From Paenibacillus pinistramenti (GTDB lineage Bacteria; Bacillota; Bacilli; Paenibacillales; Paenibacillaceae), in assembly GCF_005869875.1 (NCBI RefSeq), contig NZ_VAWG01000003.1, forward strand, positions 124,001 to 188,000: a stretch of DNA of 64,000 nt, in the 5' to 3' direction. How positions within the stretch are numbered: position 1 is the stretch's first letter; each line of letters opens with the position of its first letter. This document shows positions 44,283 through 54,422 of the stretch, in pieces. A program made the translations under genes and the position numbers. The notes under the pieces were generated by a model. It saw only the letters and a list, made by a program, of their open reading frames with translations, was not told the DNA's origin and did no database searches.

Positions 44283-45344
44283 TTAAATAATGATAGGGAA
44301 CGGATCCGCTTTAAGCGAATTCTCGACCACACGGCTCTCCGCATTGCCGAACAGATAAGCCCGGTGAATCAGAACGCGGACGGCGTCGCCAGGCTGCAGC
44401 TGCTTCTTCTCAAGCGAACGGTAGGTTACCAGCTTGCGGCCCTTCACCTCTACCTCCACCAGCCACTCGCTGCCCCGGAAATGAATGTGCTTCACCACAC
44501 CAGATTCGGTAGCTGACAGCAGGGTGAACTCATTCTCAAAGCCGGCTTCGATATACTCAGGACGGATAAGCGCCTTATCCCCCTGTTTGCCTGCCTCCTC
44601 AAATCCCTTGAGCTCCCCGGCGCGTTCCACCAGATTCGACTCTCCGACAAAGGTAGCGACAAACGGTGTAACCGGCTGTTTGTAAATCTCCCACGGCGTT
44701 CCCTTTTGCTCCAGTCTGCCCTGGTTAATGATCATAATCTCATCGGCTACCTCGATCGCTTCCTCTTGGTCGTGCGTAACAAAGATGGAAGTAATGCCGA
44801 CCTCTTCAATCAGCTCTCGCAGCCAGGAGCGCAGCTCCTGCCGGATCTTGGCGTCAATAGCAGCAAAAGGTTCATCCAGCAGCAGCAGCTGCGGGCTCGG
44901 GGCAAGGGCCCGGGCAAAAGCTACCCGCTGGCGCTGGCCGCCGGACAGCTGGTGCGGAAGTCTTTTCTCAAAGCCCTTCAGCCCGGTCAGCTCAACCAGC
45001 TCCATGACCCGGTCCCGGATCAGCGCCTTCGGCTGCTTCTTAATTTTTAACCCAAACGCAATATTGTCAAATACCGTCATATGTTTAAACAGAGCGTAGC
45101 TTTGAAAAACAAATCCGATCCCGCGGTCCTGAGGCGACAGCCGGTTGACGCGTTCCCCGTGAAAGAGAATATCCCCCTGATCGGGCTGTTCGAGGCCCGC
45201 CAGCATCCGAAGAATGGACGTTTTGCCGCCGCCGCTGGGTCCCAGCAGACCAATCAGCTTGCCTTTTTCAATCTCAAAGCTTACATCTTTCACAGCATGA
45301 AAATCCCCAAAATGCTTATCCAAATGCCGCACTTCGACGTGCAT
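44283..45344 (-). CDS. CysA-like sulfate-type ABC transporter ATPase (orphan)
   Basis: 353-residue ATPase: Walker A GPSGGGKTS (one residue off the usual SGSGKST), Q-loop VFQSYALF, signature LSGGQRQRVAFARALA, Walker B LLLLDEPFAAID, switch VTHDQEEA, then a C-terminal TOBE-like regulatory domain. It resembles sulfate/thiosulfate CysA, but no CysT/CysW permease or binding protein is adjacent. It may serve permeases elsewhere or another anion or sugar. A promoter (TTGACG-N17-TAAAGT, 45443-45415) lies upstream. Confidence 0.88.
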   Translation of the reverse strand: MHVEVRHLDKHFGDFHAVKDVSFEIEKGKLIGLLGPSGGGKTSILRMLAGLEQPDQGDILFHGERVNRLSPQDRGIGFVFQSYALFKHMTVFDNIAFGLKIKKQPKALIRDRVMELVELTGLKGFEKRLPHQLSGGQRQRVAFARALAPSPQLLLLDEPFAAIDAKIRQELRSWLRELIEEVGITSIFVTHDQEEAIEVADEIMIINQGRLEQKGTPWEIYKQPVTPFVATFVGESNLVERAGELKGFEEAGKQGDKALIRPEYIEAGFENEFTLLSATESGVVKHIHFRGSEWLVEVEVKGRKLVTYRSLEKKQLQPGDAVRVLIHRAYLFGNAESRVVENSLKADPFPIII

Positions 45345-45414
45345 TCCGTTTCACCCTTCCTGGCCGCTTGACGGTAACTAATTAATCTCATTAAAATACT
45401 ATGATTTAGAATTT

Positions 45415-45443
45415 ACTTTATCAGACCTGTTCTTTAACGTCAA
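45415..45443 (-). promoter_or_regulatory. sigma-A promoter of the CysA-like gene
   Basis: Minus strand TTGACG (45443-45438), 17 nt, TAAAGT (45420-45415). Confidence 0.65.
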
Positions 45444-45560
45444 CGACGGTGTGGAATCGGGCTCTGAACGGCAGTATTCCGTCATATAAGTTTATCTATT
45501 TAATGAGTTAACGTTACATCAATGCAATTGATTAAAGCGACAGGGTGAAAATAATAGCCG

Positions 45561-46151
45561 TTATCCGGCATTGACGTTGTAATTCAGAAATTGGACATGG
45601 GCGACTGCTGCAGGCTTAATCTCTTCAAAAGTGACCTTCGCTTGAATATAGTTGGAAATAAAACCGTTTAAGCTGAGGAACATATTTAACGGGAGTGACA
45701 CATTGTTGGACAACGGATGTTTTTCTGCCTTAAGGTGTCTGCGTACTAAAGAGGCAAAATGATCGTAACATTTCTTCTGCTCGGAGCGGCAGTAAGCCAG
45801 AATCTCTTCATCCCGCAGCATGAACATAATTTCGTATTGATGGGGATGTTCCAGGCCAAACTTGATAAACTCAAGCATCAGCTGCTCAATCCGCGTTAAC
45901 CCCGGGTCTACGGGACGCTCCATGCATTGATCAAACAACAGCGTAACATGGTGAAAGTCTTGGATGACAATAGCGTAAAACAATTCGGCTTTTTTCTTAA
46001 AGTGATAGTAAAGCGAACCATGGCTGTAGCCCAGATGCTGTCCAATGCTGCGCATGGAGATGGATCTGTAGCCTTTGGTTATAAACAAATGCCTTGCTGC
46101 CTCCATAATTCTTTCGCGTGATAATTCATGCTCTACTGCTCTTCTCGCCAT
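45561..46151 (-). CDS. TetR-family transcriptional regulator
   Basis: 196 residues. The N-terminal helix-turn-helix SMRSIGQHLGYSHGSLYYHFKKKAELFYAI is clear; the C-terminal ligand domain is unassigned. It follows the YigZ-type gene by only 3 nt, so it is probably cotranscribed. It may regulate the CysA-like gene just downstream; that region contains AT-rich inverted repeats (about 45490-45530) but no operator I can define. Confidence 0.9.
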   Translation of the reverse strand: MARRAVEHELSRERIMEAARHLFITKGYRSISMRSIGQHLGYSHGSLYYHFKKKAELFYAIVIQDFHHVTLLFDQCMERPVDPGLTRIEQLMLEFIKFGLEHPHQYEIMFMLRDEEILAYCRSEQKKCYDHFASLVRRHLKAEKHPLSNNVSLPLNMFLSLNGFISNYIQAKVTFEEIKPAAVAHVQFLNYNVNAG

Positions 46152-46154
46152 AGA

Positions 46155-46787
46155 CTATTCCCCTTCGATATAATAGATCCTTTCTCCTTGCGTAATGTTT
46201 GATTGTCCTTGCGTCAAATCGGTCATCCACTCAGCAAAGGCTTCAGCCTCAGGCTCCAGCGGCAGACAAGTCAGCTTCACTTTGTCGGTAAATTCCGTCT
46301 GTCCCACGCGGATTCCGCGGCTTCGCAGCTCATTCTCAACTTTTCCCAGCCAAGTATAGTCCAATTCTACAACAATTTCGCGGTGCAGTACACGAGTAAT
46401 TGGTTCACCAGCCTCAATTGCTGCTACAGCTCCGTCCGTATAAGCACGGATCAGTCCTCCCGCTCCCAGCATAATACCGCCAAAATAACGGGTCACGACG
46501 ATGGCCACATTCTTCAGCCCCTGATTGCGCATAACCTCCAGAATCGGCTTCCCGGCCGTTCCGCTTGGTTCTCCGTCATCGGACTGCTTCTGAATTTCAT
46601 CCCGTTCGCCGATCATGTATGCCGAGCAGTTATGAGTGGCATTCCAATGCTGCTTCTTGATCTCCTCGATAAAGGCAGCCGCTTCTTCTTCTGTATTTAC
46701 AGGCCGGATGTGGCCGATAAACCTGGATTTCTTAATCACAATTTCCTTGCTGCCCGACTGCCGGACCGTTTTGTATGTTGTAAGCAT
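46155..46787 (-). CDS. yvyE: YigZ/YvyE (IMPACT) family protein
   Basis: 210 residues. IMPACT N-terminal domain with the signature ATHNCSAYMIG, DDGEPSGTAGKPILEVM and VVTRYFGGIMLGAGGLIRAY; the DUF1949 domain follows. The family is linked to translation regulation, without an established enzymatic role. Upstream partner of the TetR gene (3-nt gap). Confidence 0.92.
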   Translation of the reverse strand: MLTTYKTVRQSGSKEIVIKKSRFIGHIRPVNTEEEAAAFIEEIKKQHWNATHNCSAYMIGERDEIQKQSDDGEPSGTAGKPILEVMRNQGLKNVAIVVTRYFGGIMLGAGGLIRAYTDGAVAAIEAGEPITRVLHREIVVELDYTWLGKVENELRSRGIRVGQTEFTDKVKLTCLPLEPEAEAFAEWMTDLTQGQSNITQGERIYYIEGE

Positions 46788-46892
46788 GTATGTACCATCC
46801 TTTTAGACCGGTGTTTCGCAGAATGATGAGGGTCAAAATGGCGGCAGACCGCCGGGCCCTGATGCGCCTGCCTGATGTCCCTAATGGTAATC

Positions 46893-46927
46893 AAAAAGCA
46901 GTTCCGCCCGAAGGCTGAGAACTGCTT
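46893..46927 (-). terminator. intrinsic terminator after pgi
   Basis: AAGCAGTTC (46896-46904) pairs with GAACTGCTT (46919-46927); five A before it give U on the minus strand. Confidence 0.8.
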
Positions 46928-46992
46928 CTTGAGTTCTTGCTCATTATTATAGCTTATTTCCGGCTGGGAAAGTAAGCTCTATTTTTGCCTGA

Positions 46993-48348
46993 TTATTCGG
47001 AAAGTCTTGCTTCCAGCTCGGCTTTTTCCTTCTCGTAGCCTGGTTTGCCAAGCAATGCAAACATGTTCTTCTTGTACGCTTCTACGCCCGGCTGGTCGAA
47101 TGGATTTACGCCGGACAGGTAGCCGCTCACGCCGCAGGCCTTCTCGAAGAAATACACGAGGTAGCCGAAGGAATAGGCGCTCATGTCTTTTACATTAACG
47201 ATCAGGTTAGGAACTTGTCCATCTGTATGCGCAAGCAGAGTGCCTTGGAACGCTTTTTTGTTAACGAAGTCCATCGTTTTGCCAGTCAGGAAGTTCAAGC
47301 CGTCCAGATCCGCAGGATCCTCTTCAATGGTGATATGGCTCTTCGCTTCTTCAACCTGGATGACGGTTTCGAAGATGTTCCGGTTGCCTTCCTGGATAAA
47401 TTGACCCATGGAGTGAAGGTCTGTGGAGAAGTCCACGGAAGCCGGATAAATGCCTTTATAATCTTTGCCTTCACTTTCGCCAAACAGCTGTTTCCACCAT
47501 TCGGATACATAGTGCAGGGATGGTTCGTAGTTGACAAGAATTTCTGTCACTTTACCTTTGCGGTACAGGGCGTTGCGGACAGCCGCATACTGGTAAGCGC
47601 CGTTCTCAGCCACGTTAGGGTTGCTGTATTCTTTAGCAGCGTCAGCAGCACCTTTCATCATCTCTTCGATGCTGATGCCGGCTGCAGCGATCGGCAGAAG
47701 GCCTACTGCTGTCAGAACGGAATAACGGCCGCCAACGTCATCAGGAATCACGAAGCTTTCGTAGCCTTCTTCATTCGCCAATTTCTTGAGAGCGCCTCTT
47801 TCGCGGTCAGTTGTTGCATAAATGCGTTTGCGGGCTTCTTCCTTGCCGTACTTCTCTTCCAAAGCTTTGCGGAAAATACGGAACGCAATCGCCGGCTCAG
47901 TAGTTGTACCGGATTTGGAAATGACGTTTACGGAGAAATCTTTGCCTTCGATCAGTTCCAGCAGGTGGTTCACATAAGTGGAGCTGATGTTGTTGCCGGC
48001 GAAGTAGATTTCAGGCGTTTTGCGCTTGTCTTTAGGAAGCAGGTTGTAGAAGGAGTGCTGCAGAGCTTCGATCGCTGCGCGAGCGCCCAGGTAGGAGCCG
48101 CCGATGCCGATAACGATCAGAACGTCGGAATCCCCTTGAATCTTCTTAGCTGCCTGCTGAATGCGGGCAAACTCTTCTTTATCATAGGCTGTAGGCAGAT
48201 CGATCCATCCGAGGTAGTCGGAGCCTGCGCCAGTTCCTTTATGAAGCTGCTCGTGGGCAAGCTTGATTGGTTCTGCGAAATAATCGATTTCATGCTGGTT
48301 TACAAAAGAAAGGGCTTTGCTGTAATCAAAACTAACTTGTTTAGCCAT
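46993..48348 (-). CDS. pgi: glucose-6-phosphate isomerase
   Basis: Interconverts glucose-6-phosphate and fructose-6-phosphate in glycolysis. 451 residues, the usual size for Bacillota. Motifs: [51 protein letters not shown], and the C-terminal [19 protein letters not shown] lies 10-11 nt before the ATG. Confidence 0.97.
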   Translation of the reverse strand: MAKQVSFDYSKALSFVNQHEIDYFAEPIKLAHEQLHKGTGAGSDYLGWIDLPTAYDKEEFARIQQAAKKIQGDSDVLIVIGIGGSYLGARAAIEALQHSFYNLLPKDKRKTPEIYFAGNNISSTYVNHLLELIEGKDFSVNVISKSGTTTEPAIAFRIFRKALEEKYGKEEARKRIYATTDRERGALKKLANEEGYESFVIPDDVGGRYSVLTAVGLLPIAAAGISIEEMMKGAADAAKEYSNPNVAENGAYQYAAVRNALYRKGKVTEILVNYEPSLHYVSEWWKQLFGESEGKDYKGIYPASVDFSTDLHSMGQFIQEGNRNIFETVIQVEEAKSHITIEEDPADLDGLNFLTGKTMDFVNKKAFQGTLLAHTDGQVPNLIVNVKDMSAYSFGYLVYFFEKACGVSGYLSGVNPFDQPGVEAYKKNMFALLGKPGYEKEKAELEARLSE

Positions 48349-48532
48349 TTAGGATAACGCCTCCGTTAACTTTGTTTTAGTGTACAACTTGCCATGCCTC
48401 AACTTGTCTACCCAGGCAGCCAAATTTAGGATACTGTAATTTCCCAGTGAACACAAGGGCGTTACACATCCCGTTTACCATGATAAAATACAGTAAGTCA
48501 TATAAAAATAGATATAGAAGGTGAATATCGTT

Positions 48533-49435
48533 ATGAAAAAAATCGGATTTATCGGCTTAGGAACGATGGGTGCTCCCATGGCGTCCAATCTGCTCAAAAA
48601 AGGATACACCGTAACCGCCTATAACCGCTCTGCCGCCAAAGCAGAAGCCCTTTCCGGAGAAGGAGCCGCTGTCGCTTTGACTCCGCGCGAAGCGGCAGCC
48701 GGTCAAGATGTGGTCATCACGATGGTCAGCGACGATTCCTCGATCGCAGCGGTTTACGAAGGTCCGGACGGCCTGCTCGCAGGCCTCTCTTCAGGAACTG
48801 CCGTTATTGACTGCAGCACCATCTCTCCGGCCTTGTCGAAGCAGCTGGCAGCCCAGGTCGCCGAGAAAGGCGGAAGCTTCCTTGATGCGCCTGTTACAGG
48901 CAGCAAGCCTGCCGCGATCGACGGCACGCTGGTCTTCATGGTTGGCGGACCGGCCGAAACGCTGGAAGCGCAGCGGGACATTTTCGACACAATGGGCAAG
49001 AAGATCCTGCACATGGGTGAAAATGGTACTGGCTCCATCGCGAAGCTCGCTCACAATACGATTGTCGGCATCAACAACCTGGCTTTGGCCGAAGGCTTCG
49101 CCATGGCTTCCAAAGCCGGTCTGCCGGTTGAGACGTTCCTGGAGCTGGTACAGCTTGGTTCCGCAGGCAGCAAAGCCGCTGATTTGAAAGGCCTCAAAAT
49201 TATCGAGCACAATTTCGAGAACCAGTTCTCCCTGGCTTTGATGCTGAAGGATTTGAAGCTGGCCTCTTCGCTGAATGACGGCGCCGGCCTTCCTTCTCCA
49301 ATGCTCAATTTGGCCAAATCCCTGTTCCAGGCCGGACAAACACAGGGCTATGGCGACGAGGATTTGTCTGCAGTTGTTAAAGTGTACGAGCAGTGGATCG
49401 GGCACCGGATTGCTGACAGCCAGAAGACGGAATAG
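48533..49435 (+). CDS. beta-hydroxyacid dehydrogenase (tartronate semialdehyde/3-hydroxyisobutyrate type)
   Basis: About 300 residues. Rossmann start IGFIGLGTMGAPMASNLLKKG, then the substrate motif FLDAPVTGSKPAAIDGTL and catalytic Lys in GSIAKLAHNTIVG. The exact substrate (2-hydroxy-3-oxopropionate, 3-hydroxyisobutyrate, succinate semialdehyde) cannot be read. A GTG at 48521 is in frame, but ATG 48533 has GAAGGTG at better spacing. Confidence 0.9.
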   Translation: MKKIGFIGLGTMGAPMASNLLKKGYTVTAYNRSAAKAEALSGEGAAVALTPREAAAGQDVVITMVSDDSSIAAVYEGPDGLLAGLSSGTAVIDCSTISPALSKQLAAQVAEKGGSFLDAPVTGSKPAAIDGTLVFMVGGPAETLEAQRDIFDTMGKKILHMGENGTGSIAKLAHNTIVGINNLALAEGFAMASKAGLPVETFLELVQLGSAGSKAADLKGLKIIEHNFENQFSLALMLKDLKLASSLNDGAGLPSPMLNLAKSLFQAGQTQGYGDEDLSAVVKVYEQWIGHRIADSQKTE

Positions 49436-49488
49436 GCTTGGCACGCTGGCTGTAATTTGTAACTTGTAATTTCTGATTAGAAAATATG

Positions 49489-49524
49489 GGCTTTACCGCC
49501 ATAGGCGGTAAAGCCTTTATTATG
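49489..49524 (+). terminator. intrinsic terminator after the dehydrogenase gene
   Basis: Perfect 12-bp stem GGCTTTACCGCC/GGCGGTAAAGCC (49489-49500 and 49504-49515) with a T-rich tail. Confidence 0.85.
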
Positions 49525-49550
49525 TTTATTGAAGCCCGAATGCGGGCATA

Positions 49551-49586
49551 GAAAGGCAAGCGCTGCGGACTGTCCGCAGCGCTTGC
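49551..49586 (-). terminator. intrinsic terminator after tkt
   Basis: Perfect 15-bp arms GCAAGCGCTGCGGAC (49556-49570) and GTCCGCAGCGCTTGC (49572-49586); minus-strand tail CTTTC. Confidence 0.8.
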
Positions 49587-49595
49587 ACTATGTTA

Positions 49596-51620
49596 TTACA
49601 GCTGTTCTTTAACCAGCTTCACTACATTTTCAACAGTAAATCCATACTCAGCGATGACTTTGTCGCCAGGAGCGGAAGCACCGAATGTGTCGATACCGAG
49701 GATTTTGCCGCTTTCGCCTGCATAACGCTCCCATCCGAATGGGGAAGCCATTTCGATGGCTACGCGAGCTTTAACGTCCGGCAGAATAACGGAATCCTTG
49801 TATGCTTTATCCTGCTTCTCAAACAGATCAAAGCTTGGCAAGCTGATGACACGGACTTGAATGCCTTCTTCAGCCAGTTTAGCTTGTGCTTTAACAGCCA
49901 ATTGAACTTCGGAACCTGTTGCGATCAGCTGTGCAACCGGTTTGCCGTCTTTAGCGTCAGATACGACATAGCCGCCGCGTTTGATGCCTTCACGAGCCTG
50001 CTCAGCAGTGTTCTCAAGAATTGGCAGGTTTTGACGAGTCAGCACCAATGCAACCGGGTTCGATGTATTTTCAACTGCATAAGCCCATGCAGCGGAAGTT
50101 TCGTTGCCGTCAGCAGGACGAAGAACAGTCAGACCAGGGATAATGCGCAGGGAAGCCAATTGTTCAATTGGTTCGTGTGTAGGACCGTCTTCACCAACCG
50201 CAATACTATCGTGAGTCAATACATAAGTTACAGGCAGCTTCATGATTGAAGCCAGACGGACAGCCGGACGCAGGTAGTCGGTAAATACGAAGAATGTACC
50301 GCCGAATACTTTAACGCCGGAATGCAGCGCAATACCGTTCATTGCTGCAGCCATACCGAACTCGCGGACACCGAAATAGATGTTGCGGCCGTCATAGCTT
50401 CCTGGAGCATAAGCCGTAAGGCCATTCAGGTGAGTCATTGTAGAGCTTTCCAAGTCAGCGGAACCGCCGGACAGGTTAGGCACGTTTGGAGCAAGGCCGT
50501 TCAAAGCGTTACCGGAAGCCACACGTGTGGAAACGGCTTTGTCGTCTTTGGAGTATTTAGGCAGGTCTTTATCCCAGCCTTCAGGCAGCTTGCCGGAAAT
50601 AGCCAGCTCAAACTGCTCAGCCAGTTCAGGGAACTCGGCTTTGTATTTCGCAAATTGCTCATCCCAAGTCTTGTTAACCGATTCGCCTCTTTCTTTAACT
50701 TGAGCGAAATGATCGCGGACTTCTTGCGGTACATAGAAATCTTCTTCATAGACCCATTTGTAGAACTCTTTAGTCAATTTAGCTTCATCAGCACCCAGCG
50801 GGGAACCGTGAGTACCGCCGTGGCCGCCGATACCTTGTTTGTTCGGGCTGCCGTAGCCGATAACCGTCTTAACTTCGATCAGCGTAGGGCGAGCCGTATC
50901 TTTCTTCGCTTCTTCAATTGCTGCCCCGATGGCATCCAGATCGTTGCCGTCTTCAACAAACAGAGTTTGCCAGCCGTAAGCGTCAAAACGTTGTCTTACG
51001 TTCTCGGAGAAGCTCAGGTTTGCTTTGCCGTCCAATGTGATATCGTTGGAATCATAGAGGAAAATCAATTTGCCGAGTTTCAGGTGTCCAGCGAGAGAAG
51101 CAGCTTCTGCAGAAACGCCTTCCATCAAGTCGCCGTCGCCGCAAATGCCGTATGTGAAGTGGTCGACTACTTTAAAGTCGCCTTTGTTGTAAGTAGCAGC
51201 CAGCTGCTGTTCAGCCATTGCCATACCAACAGCCATAGCGATACCTTGGCCAAGCGGACCCGTAGTTGCGTCAACACCTGCAGTGTGACCGAACTCAGGG
51301 TGGCCTGGAGTTTTACTTCCCCATTGACGGAACTGCTTCAGATCATCAAGGGAAAGATCATAGCCGCTCAGGTGAAGCAGGCTGTACAGGAGCATAGATC
51401 CGTGTCCAGCGGACAATACGAAGCGGTCACGGTTAATCCAAGTCGGATTTGCCGGATTGTGATTCATTGTTTTAGCAAAAAGCTGATAGCCCATAGGAGC
51501 GGAACCCATAGGCATCCCTGGATGTCCGGATTTCGCTTTCTCGATAGCGTCGATAGCCAATGTACGGATAGTGGTAATGGACAAGGCTTCGATTTCTTTG
51601 TTCTGTTCGATTGAACTCAT
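49596..51620 (-). CDS. tkt: transketolase
   Basis: Thiamine-diphosphate enzyme of the pentose phosphate pathway, 674 residues. TPP motif [33 protein letters not shown]-terminal [15 protein letters not shown]; transketolase signature [17 protein letters not shown]. Codon use looks typical of highly expressed genes. A 25-bp inverted repeat lies about 60 nt upstream. Confidence 0.97.
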   Translation of the reverse strand: MSSIEQNKEIEALSITTIRTLAIDAIEKAKSGHPGMPMGSAPMGYQLFAKTMNHNPANPTWINRDRFVLSAGHGSMLLYSLLHLSGYDLSLDDLKQFRQWGSKTPGHPEFGHTAGVDATTGPLGQGIAMAVGMAMAEQQLAATYNKGDFKVVDHFTYGICGDGDLMEGVSAEAASLAGHLKLGKLIFLYDSNDITLDGKANLSFSENVRQRFDAYGWQTLFVEDGNDLDAIGAAIEEAKKDTARPTLIEVKTVIGYGSPNKQGIGGHGGTHGSPLGADEAKLTKEFYKWVYEEDFYVPQEVRDHFAQVKERGESVNKTWDEQFAKYKAEFPELAEQFELAISGKLPEGWDKDLPKYSKDDKAVSTRVASGNALNGLAPNVPNLSGGSADLESSTMTHLNGLTAYAPGSYDGRNIYFGVREFGMAAAMNGIALHSGVKVFGGTFFVFTDYLRPAVRLASIMKLPVTYVLTHDSIAVGEDGPTHEPIEQLASLRIIPGLTVLRPADGNETSAAWAYAVENTSNPVALVLTRQNLPILENTAEQAREGIKRGGYVVSDAKDGKPVAQLIATGSEVQLAVKAQAKLAEEGIQVRVISLPSFDLFEKQDKAYKDSVILPDVKARVAIEMASPFGWERYAGESGKILGIDTFGASAPGDKVIAEYGFTVENVVKLVKEQL

Positions 51621-51677
51621 GAAATGGTTTCCTCCTCTATTCCTTCCCGGAATATGAATGGGTTTATTATTGATATC

Positions 51678-51702
51678 GTCATTTTGAAAAAGTCAAAATG
51701 AC
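51678..51702. promoter_or_regulatory. inverted repeat in the tkt leader
   Basis: GTCATTTTGA (51678-51687) and TCAAAATGAC (51693-51702), 10-bp perfect arms with a 5-nt spacer, 58 nt upstream of the tkt ATG. Could be an operator or an RNA hairpin. Confidence 0.5.
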
Positions 51703-51864
51703 TTTTTATATCTCCTGATATTGTATCATATCTAACGGCCTTTTTTCTAACCTTTTTTCTACAGCTTTCGATATTCCGGCTGTGCAGCAGAATGCATGGG
51801 AAGGACACAGTTCCCCTTACCCCATACATTACCCCTAAATCCAAACAGCTTATACACTTTTATG
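51703..51864. other. rest of the tkt upstream gap
   Basis: AT-rich; TACAAT and TATAAA elements could be the tkt -10, but no good -35 was found. No gene seen. Confidence 0.4.
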
Positions 51865-51918
51865 TAAAAAAATCAGCACTTTCCGAAAGGTTCAGCGCCC
51901 TGCAGGAAAGTACTGATT
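51865..51918 (-). terminator. intrinsic terminator after purU
   Basis: AATCAGCACTTTCC (51871-51884) pairs with GGAAAGTACTGATT (51905-51918); a U tract on the minus strand from 51866-51872. Confidence 0.8.
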
Positions 51919-51936
51919 TGACATAAGGGACGATCT

Positions 51937-52920
51937 CTAATTAAAAACTACCGTTTTATTCTGATGCACAAGAATCCGGTCCTCAATATGCCACTTGACG
52001 GCCCGGGCCAGAACCACTCGTTCGATCGTCCGGCCGATCCGCTTCAGCTCGGCTACATCGTCTCTATGGCTGACACGCTGGACGTCCTGCTCGATAATCG
52101 GTCCGCCGTCCAGCTCTTCAGTAACGTAGTGGGCGGTGGCCCCGATGATTTTTACTCCGCGGTCATAAGCCTGTGCGTATGGTTTGCCTCCCACAAATGC
52201 CGGCAAGAAAGAATGATGAATATTAATTAGACGATTTCTGAAAGGTTCGATTAATGAAGGGCTGATAATTTGCATGTATCTGGCCAGAATGATTACATCT
52301 GCTGATCCGCTCACCAGCTCAAGCTGCCGCTGCTCGGCCTGTTTCTTCGTTTCAGGCGTTACAGGGATGTGATGATAAGGAATTCCAAAGGAGCGGACAT
52401 AATCTCCCATGTCAGGATGATTGCTGATTACCATCGCAATATCGGCGTCCAAATCACCAGCCTGCCACTGCCAAAGCAGCTCTACCAGACAGTGATCCTC
52501 CTTGGATACAAAGATCGCCAGCCTCTTCCGGCGGCTGAGAGGATGAATGGACCAATTCATTTCAAAGCTCCGGGCCACCTCTGCAAAATCGGATTCCAGC
52601 GCATCAAGACGCTCGGACAGCTGAGCCAGATCAAACTCAACCCGCATAAAAAACATGCCGCCCTCCGGATCCATCGTATACTGGTCAGACTGTACAATAT
52701 TTGCGCCATGGTCATACAAAAACTTGGACACCGCTGCAACGATTCCCGGCCCGTCAGGACAGGAAATCAGCATTCTGGCCCGGTTGCTGCGGGCTTGTCC
52801 TGCTGTGCTGCCTGTATTCAAATGGGGATTAATATGCTGTTCATTGTGCCGGCCGGGTCTCTCCACCGCTTCTGTTCCCGTTTGTGTATCGAATGGCTTG
52901 TCCATCTCTTTCTCCATCAT
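51937..52920 (-). CDS. purU: formyltetrahydrofolate deformylase
   Basis: Hydrolyses 10-formyl-tetrahydrofolate to formate and tetrahydrofolate. 327 residues: ACT domain (about 48-125; MLISCPDGPGIVAAVSKFLYDHGANIVQSDQ), then the formyltransferase-like domain with NIHHSFLPAFVGGKPYAQAYDRGVKIIGATAHYV holding the catalytic Asn-His-Asp set. About 45 extra N-terminal residues, polar and probably unstructured, precede the ACT domain; an internal start is possible, but no better ribosome site was seen. It follows nfo by 140 nt. Confidence 0.94.
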   Translation of the reverse strand: MMEKEMDKPFDTQTGTEAVERPGRHNEQHINPHLNTGSTAGQARSNRARMLISCPDGPGIVAAVSKFLYDHGANIVQSDQYTMDPEGGMFFMRVEFDLAQLSERLDALESDFAEVARSFEMNWSIHPLSRRKRLAIFVSKEDHCLVELLWQWQAGDLDADIAMVISNHPDMGDYVRSFGIPYHHIPVTPETKKQAEQRQLELVSGSADVIILARYMQIISPSLIEPFRNRLINIHHSFLPAFVGGKPYAQAYDRGVKIIGATAHYVTEELDGGPIIEQDVQRVSHRDDVAELKRIGRTIERVVLARAVKWHIEDRILVHQNKTVVFN

Positions 52921-53060
52921 TTCCGTTAATGCCCCTTCCGCCGATAATATCTGTCTAGTAAATCTAACAGCGTTGATTATTCTGATTGATTATTCTGATT
53001 AAGCACCTATCAAGTTCCTTTCAAGTTCCTAGCAAGCGCCTAATGAAATGTGCCCTATCC

Positions 53061-54170
53061 TTATTCTTCGGCAAGCCACGCAATCAAACGCTGGTTAATT
53101 CCTTCCTCGCTCAAATCTTTAAATAAATTGGCTTCTGCAACCCTGTCAAACAAGCGCTCCAACGGTTCACGAGGATCCGCTTTTTTGGCTTTGGCGTCAT
53201 TCTTCAGCAGATTCCAGGTATCCAGAACGAAAGCACGCGACTTAATATCCTGCTTCGCAAAAAAGTCTTTAAGCGTCTCCACATCCTGCAGAAAATCTTC
53301 TCCGAACCGTTCGGCCACGTTGCCGCGGAGAAGGGCAATTTCAATTTCATACATCGGCCGGAGCGTCTTCGCGTCTTTGCCAATCCAAGGCGTTTCAAGA
53401 ATGAACGGCAGATGCTTCAGCGCTTCATGCCGGGTAAAACGCTTGATTGCCTCAAAACCGATATACCCGCTTCCGAGCGGCGTGTGTCTGTCTTTTCGCG
53501 CGCCTGCAGGATTCTTGCTGTCGTTGATATGCATGACCTTAATCCGGTCCAATCCGACCAGACGGTCAAACTCGCTTAATACCCCGTCCAGATCATGGAC
53601 AATATCATAACCGGCATCATGAATGTGGCAGGTATCCATCGTTACCGTAAGACGTTCATTGTGCGTCACTTTATCCATAATGCGGGCAAGCTCCTCAAAG
53701 CTGCGGCCCATTTCAGTTCCCTTGCCAGCCATCGTCTCCAGCGCAATATTGACCTCTGTCTCGCCCGTGCCGCTCAAGACCTCATTAAGCCCTTCCGCAA
53801 TCCGGTCAATGCCGTATTCAGCATCCTTATCGGTATAAGCACCCGGATGAAGCACAATTTGCGTTACGCCGAGCGCATGGGTCCGGTGAATCTCCTCCTG
53901 CAGAAAATCTACTGCAAGCTGGTACGTATTGGATTTATATGAGCCTAAGTTAACGATATAAGGAGCATGGACAACAATCTCATCTATGCCCGCTTCCTTC
54001 ATCAGCGCCCTGCCCTCTTCAATGTTCATCGTTTCAATCGGTTTGCGGCGTGTATTCTGCGGGGCTCCCGTATAGATCATAAAAGTGCTGGACCCGTATG
54101 AGGCAGCTTCTTTTGTTGCAGTAATCAGTCCTTTATCTGAAAAGGATACGTGTGAACCTATTTTTAACAT
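53061..54170 (-). CDS. nfo: deoxyribonuclease IV (AP endonuclease), C-terminally extended
   Basis: Zinc-dependent AP endonuclease of base excision repair. 369 residues. TIM-barrel motifs: [85 protein letters not shown], and FILETPW. The catalytic barrel ends near residue 285. About 80 further residues, helical and charged ([30 protein letters not shown]), extend beyond the roughly 300-residue Bacillus enzyme. The stop is clear and the frame is unbroken. Confidence 0.92.
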   Translation of the reverse strand: MLKIGSHVSFSDKGLITATKEAASYGSSTFMIYTGAPQNTRRKPIETMNIEEGRALMKEAGIDEIVVHAPYIVNLGSYKSNTYQLAVDFLQEEIHRTHALGVTQIVLHPGAYTDKDAEYGIDRIAEGLNEVLSGTGETEVNIALETMAGKGTEMGRSFEELARIMDKVTHNERLTVTMDTCHIHDAGYDIVHDLDGVLSEFDRLVGLDRIKVMHINDSKNPAGARKDRHTPLGSGYIGFEAIKRFTRHEALKHLPFILETPWIGKDAKTLRPMYEIEIALLRGNVAERFGEDFLQDVETLKDFFAKQDIKSRAFVLDTWNLLKNDAKAKKADPREPLERLFDRVAEANLFKDLSEEGINQRLIAWLAEE

Positions 54171-54270
54171 TTGAATGCTCCTTTCGGGAATCGCTGGCTT
54201 TGTCCATTCAGGATTTCCCCCTATTTTAGCGTGAATGCCAAAATAATGCCAGAAGCGTCTAATTAGTAGT

Positions 54271-54400
54271 CGTTGGAGGGTGTTGGTGGACTTTGGAGAG
54301 CGCTGGAGAGCGCTGGAGAGCGCTGGAGAGCGCTGGAGAGCGTTGAAGAACGTTGAATGACATTGGAAGACAGTGGAAGACGTTAGAAAATGCTGAGGGC
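54271..54400. repeat. 10-bp periodic minisatellite, about 13 units
   Basis: Four perfect CGCTGGAGAG units (54301-54340) are flanked on both sides by units that keep the 10-nt phase but diverge (CGTTGGAGGG, CTTTGGAGAG; CGTTGAAGAA, CGTTGAATGA, CATTGGAAGA, CAGTGGAAGA). No spacers, so not a CRISPR array. Confidence 0.85.
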
Positions 54401-54422
54401 TTATTATAAGGTTTCTTTTATT

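Noticed and set aside
50322-51614. 430-codon plus-strand frame inside tkt, and a similar one in pgi (47215-48357)
   Set aside because: Antisense frames produced by biased codon use in two highly conserved genes.
54271-54400. CRISPR-like array
   Set aside because: Units are 10 bp with no spacers and no cas genes; it is a minisatellite.
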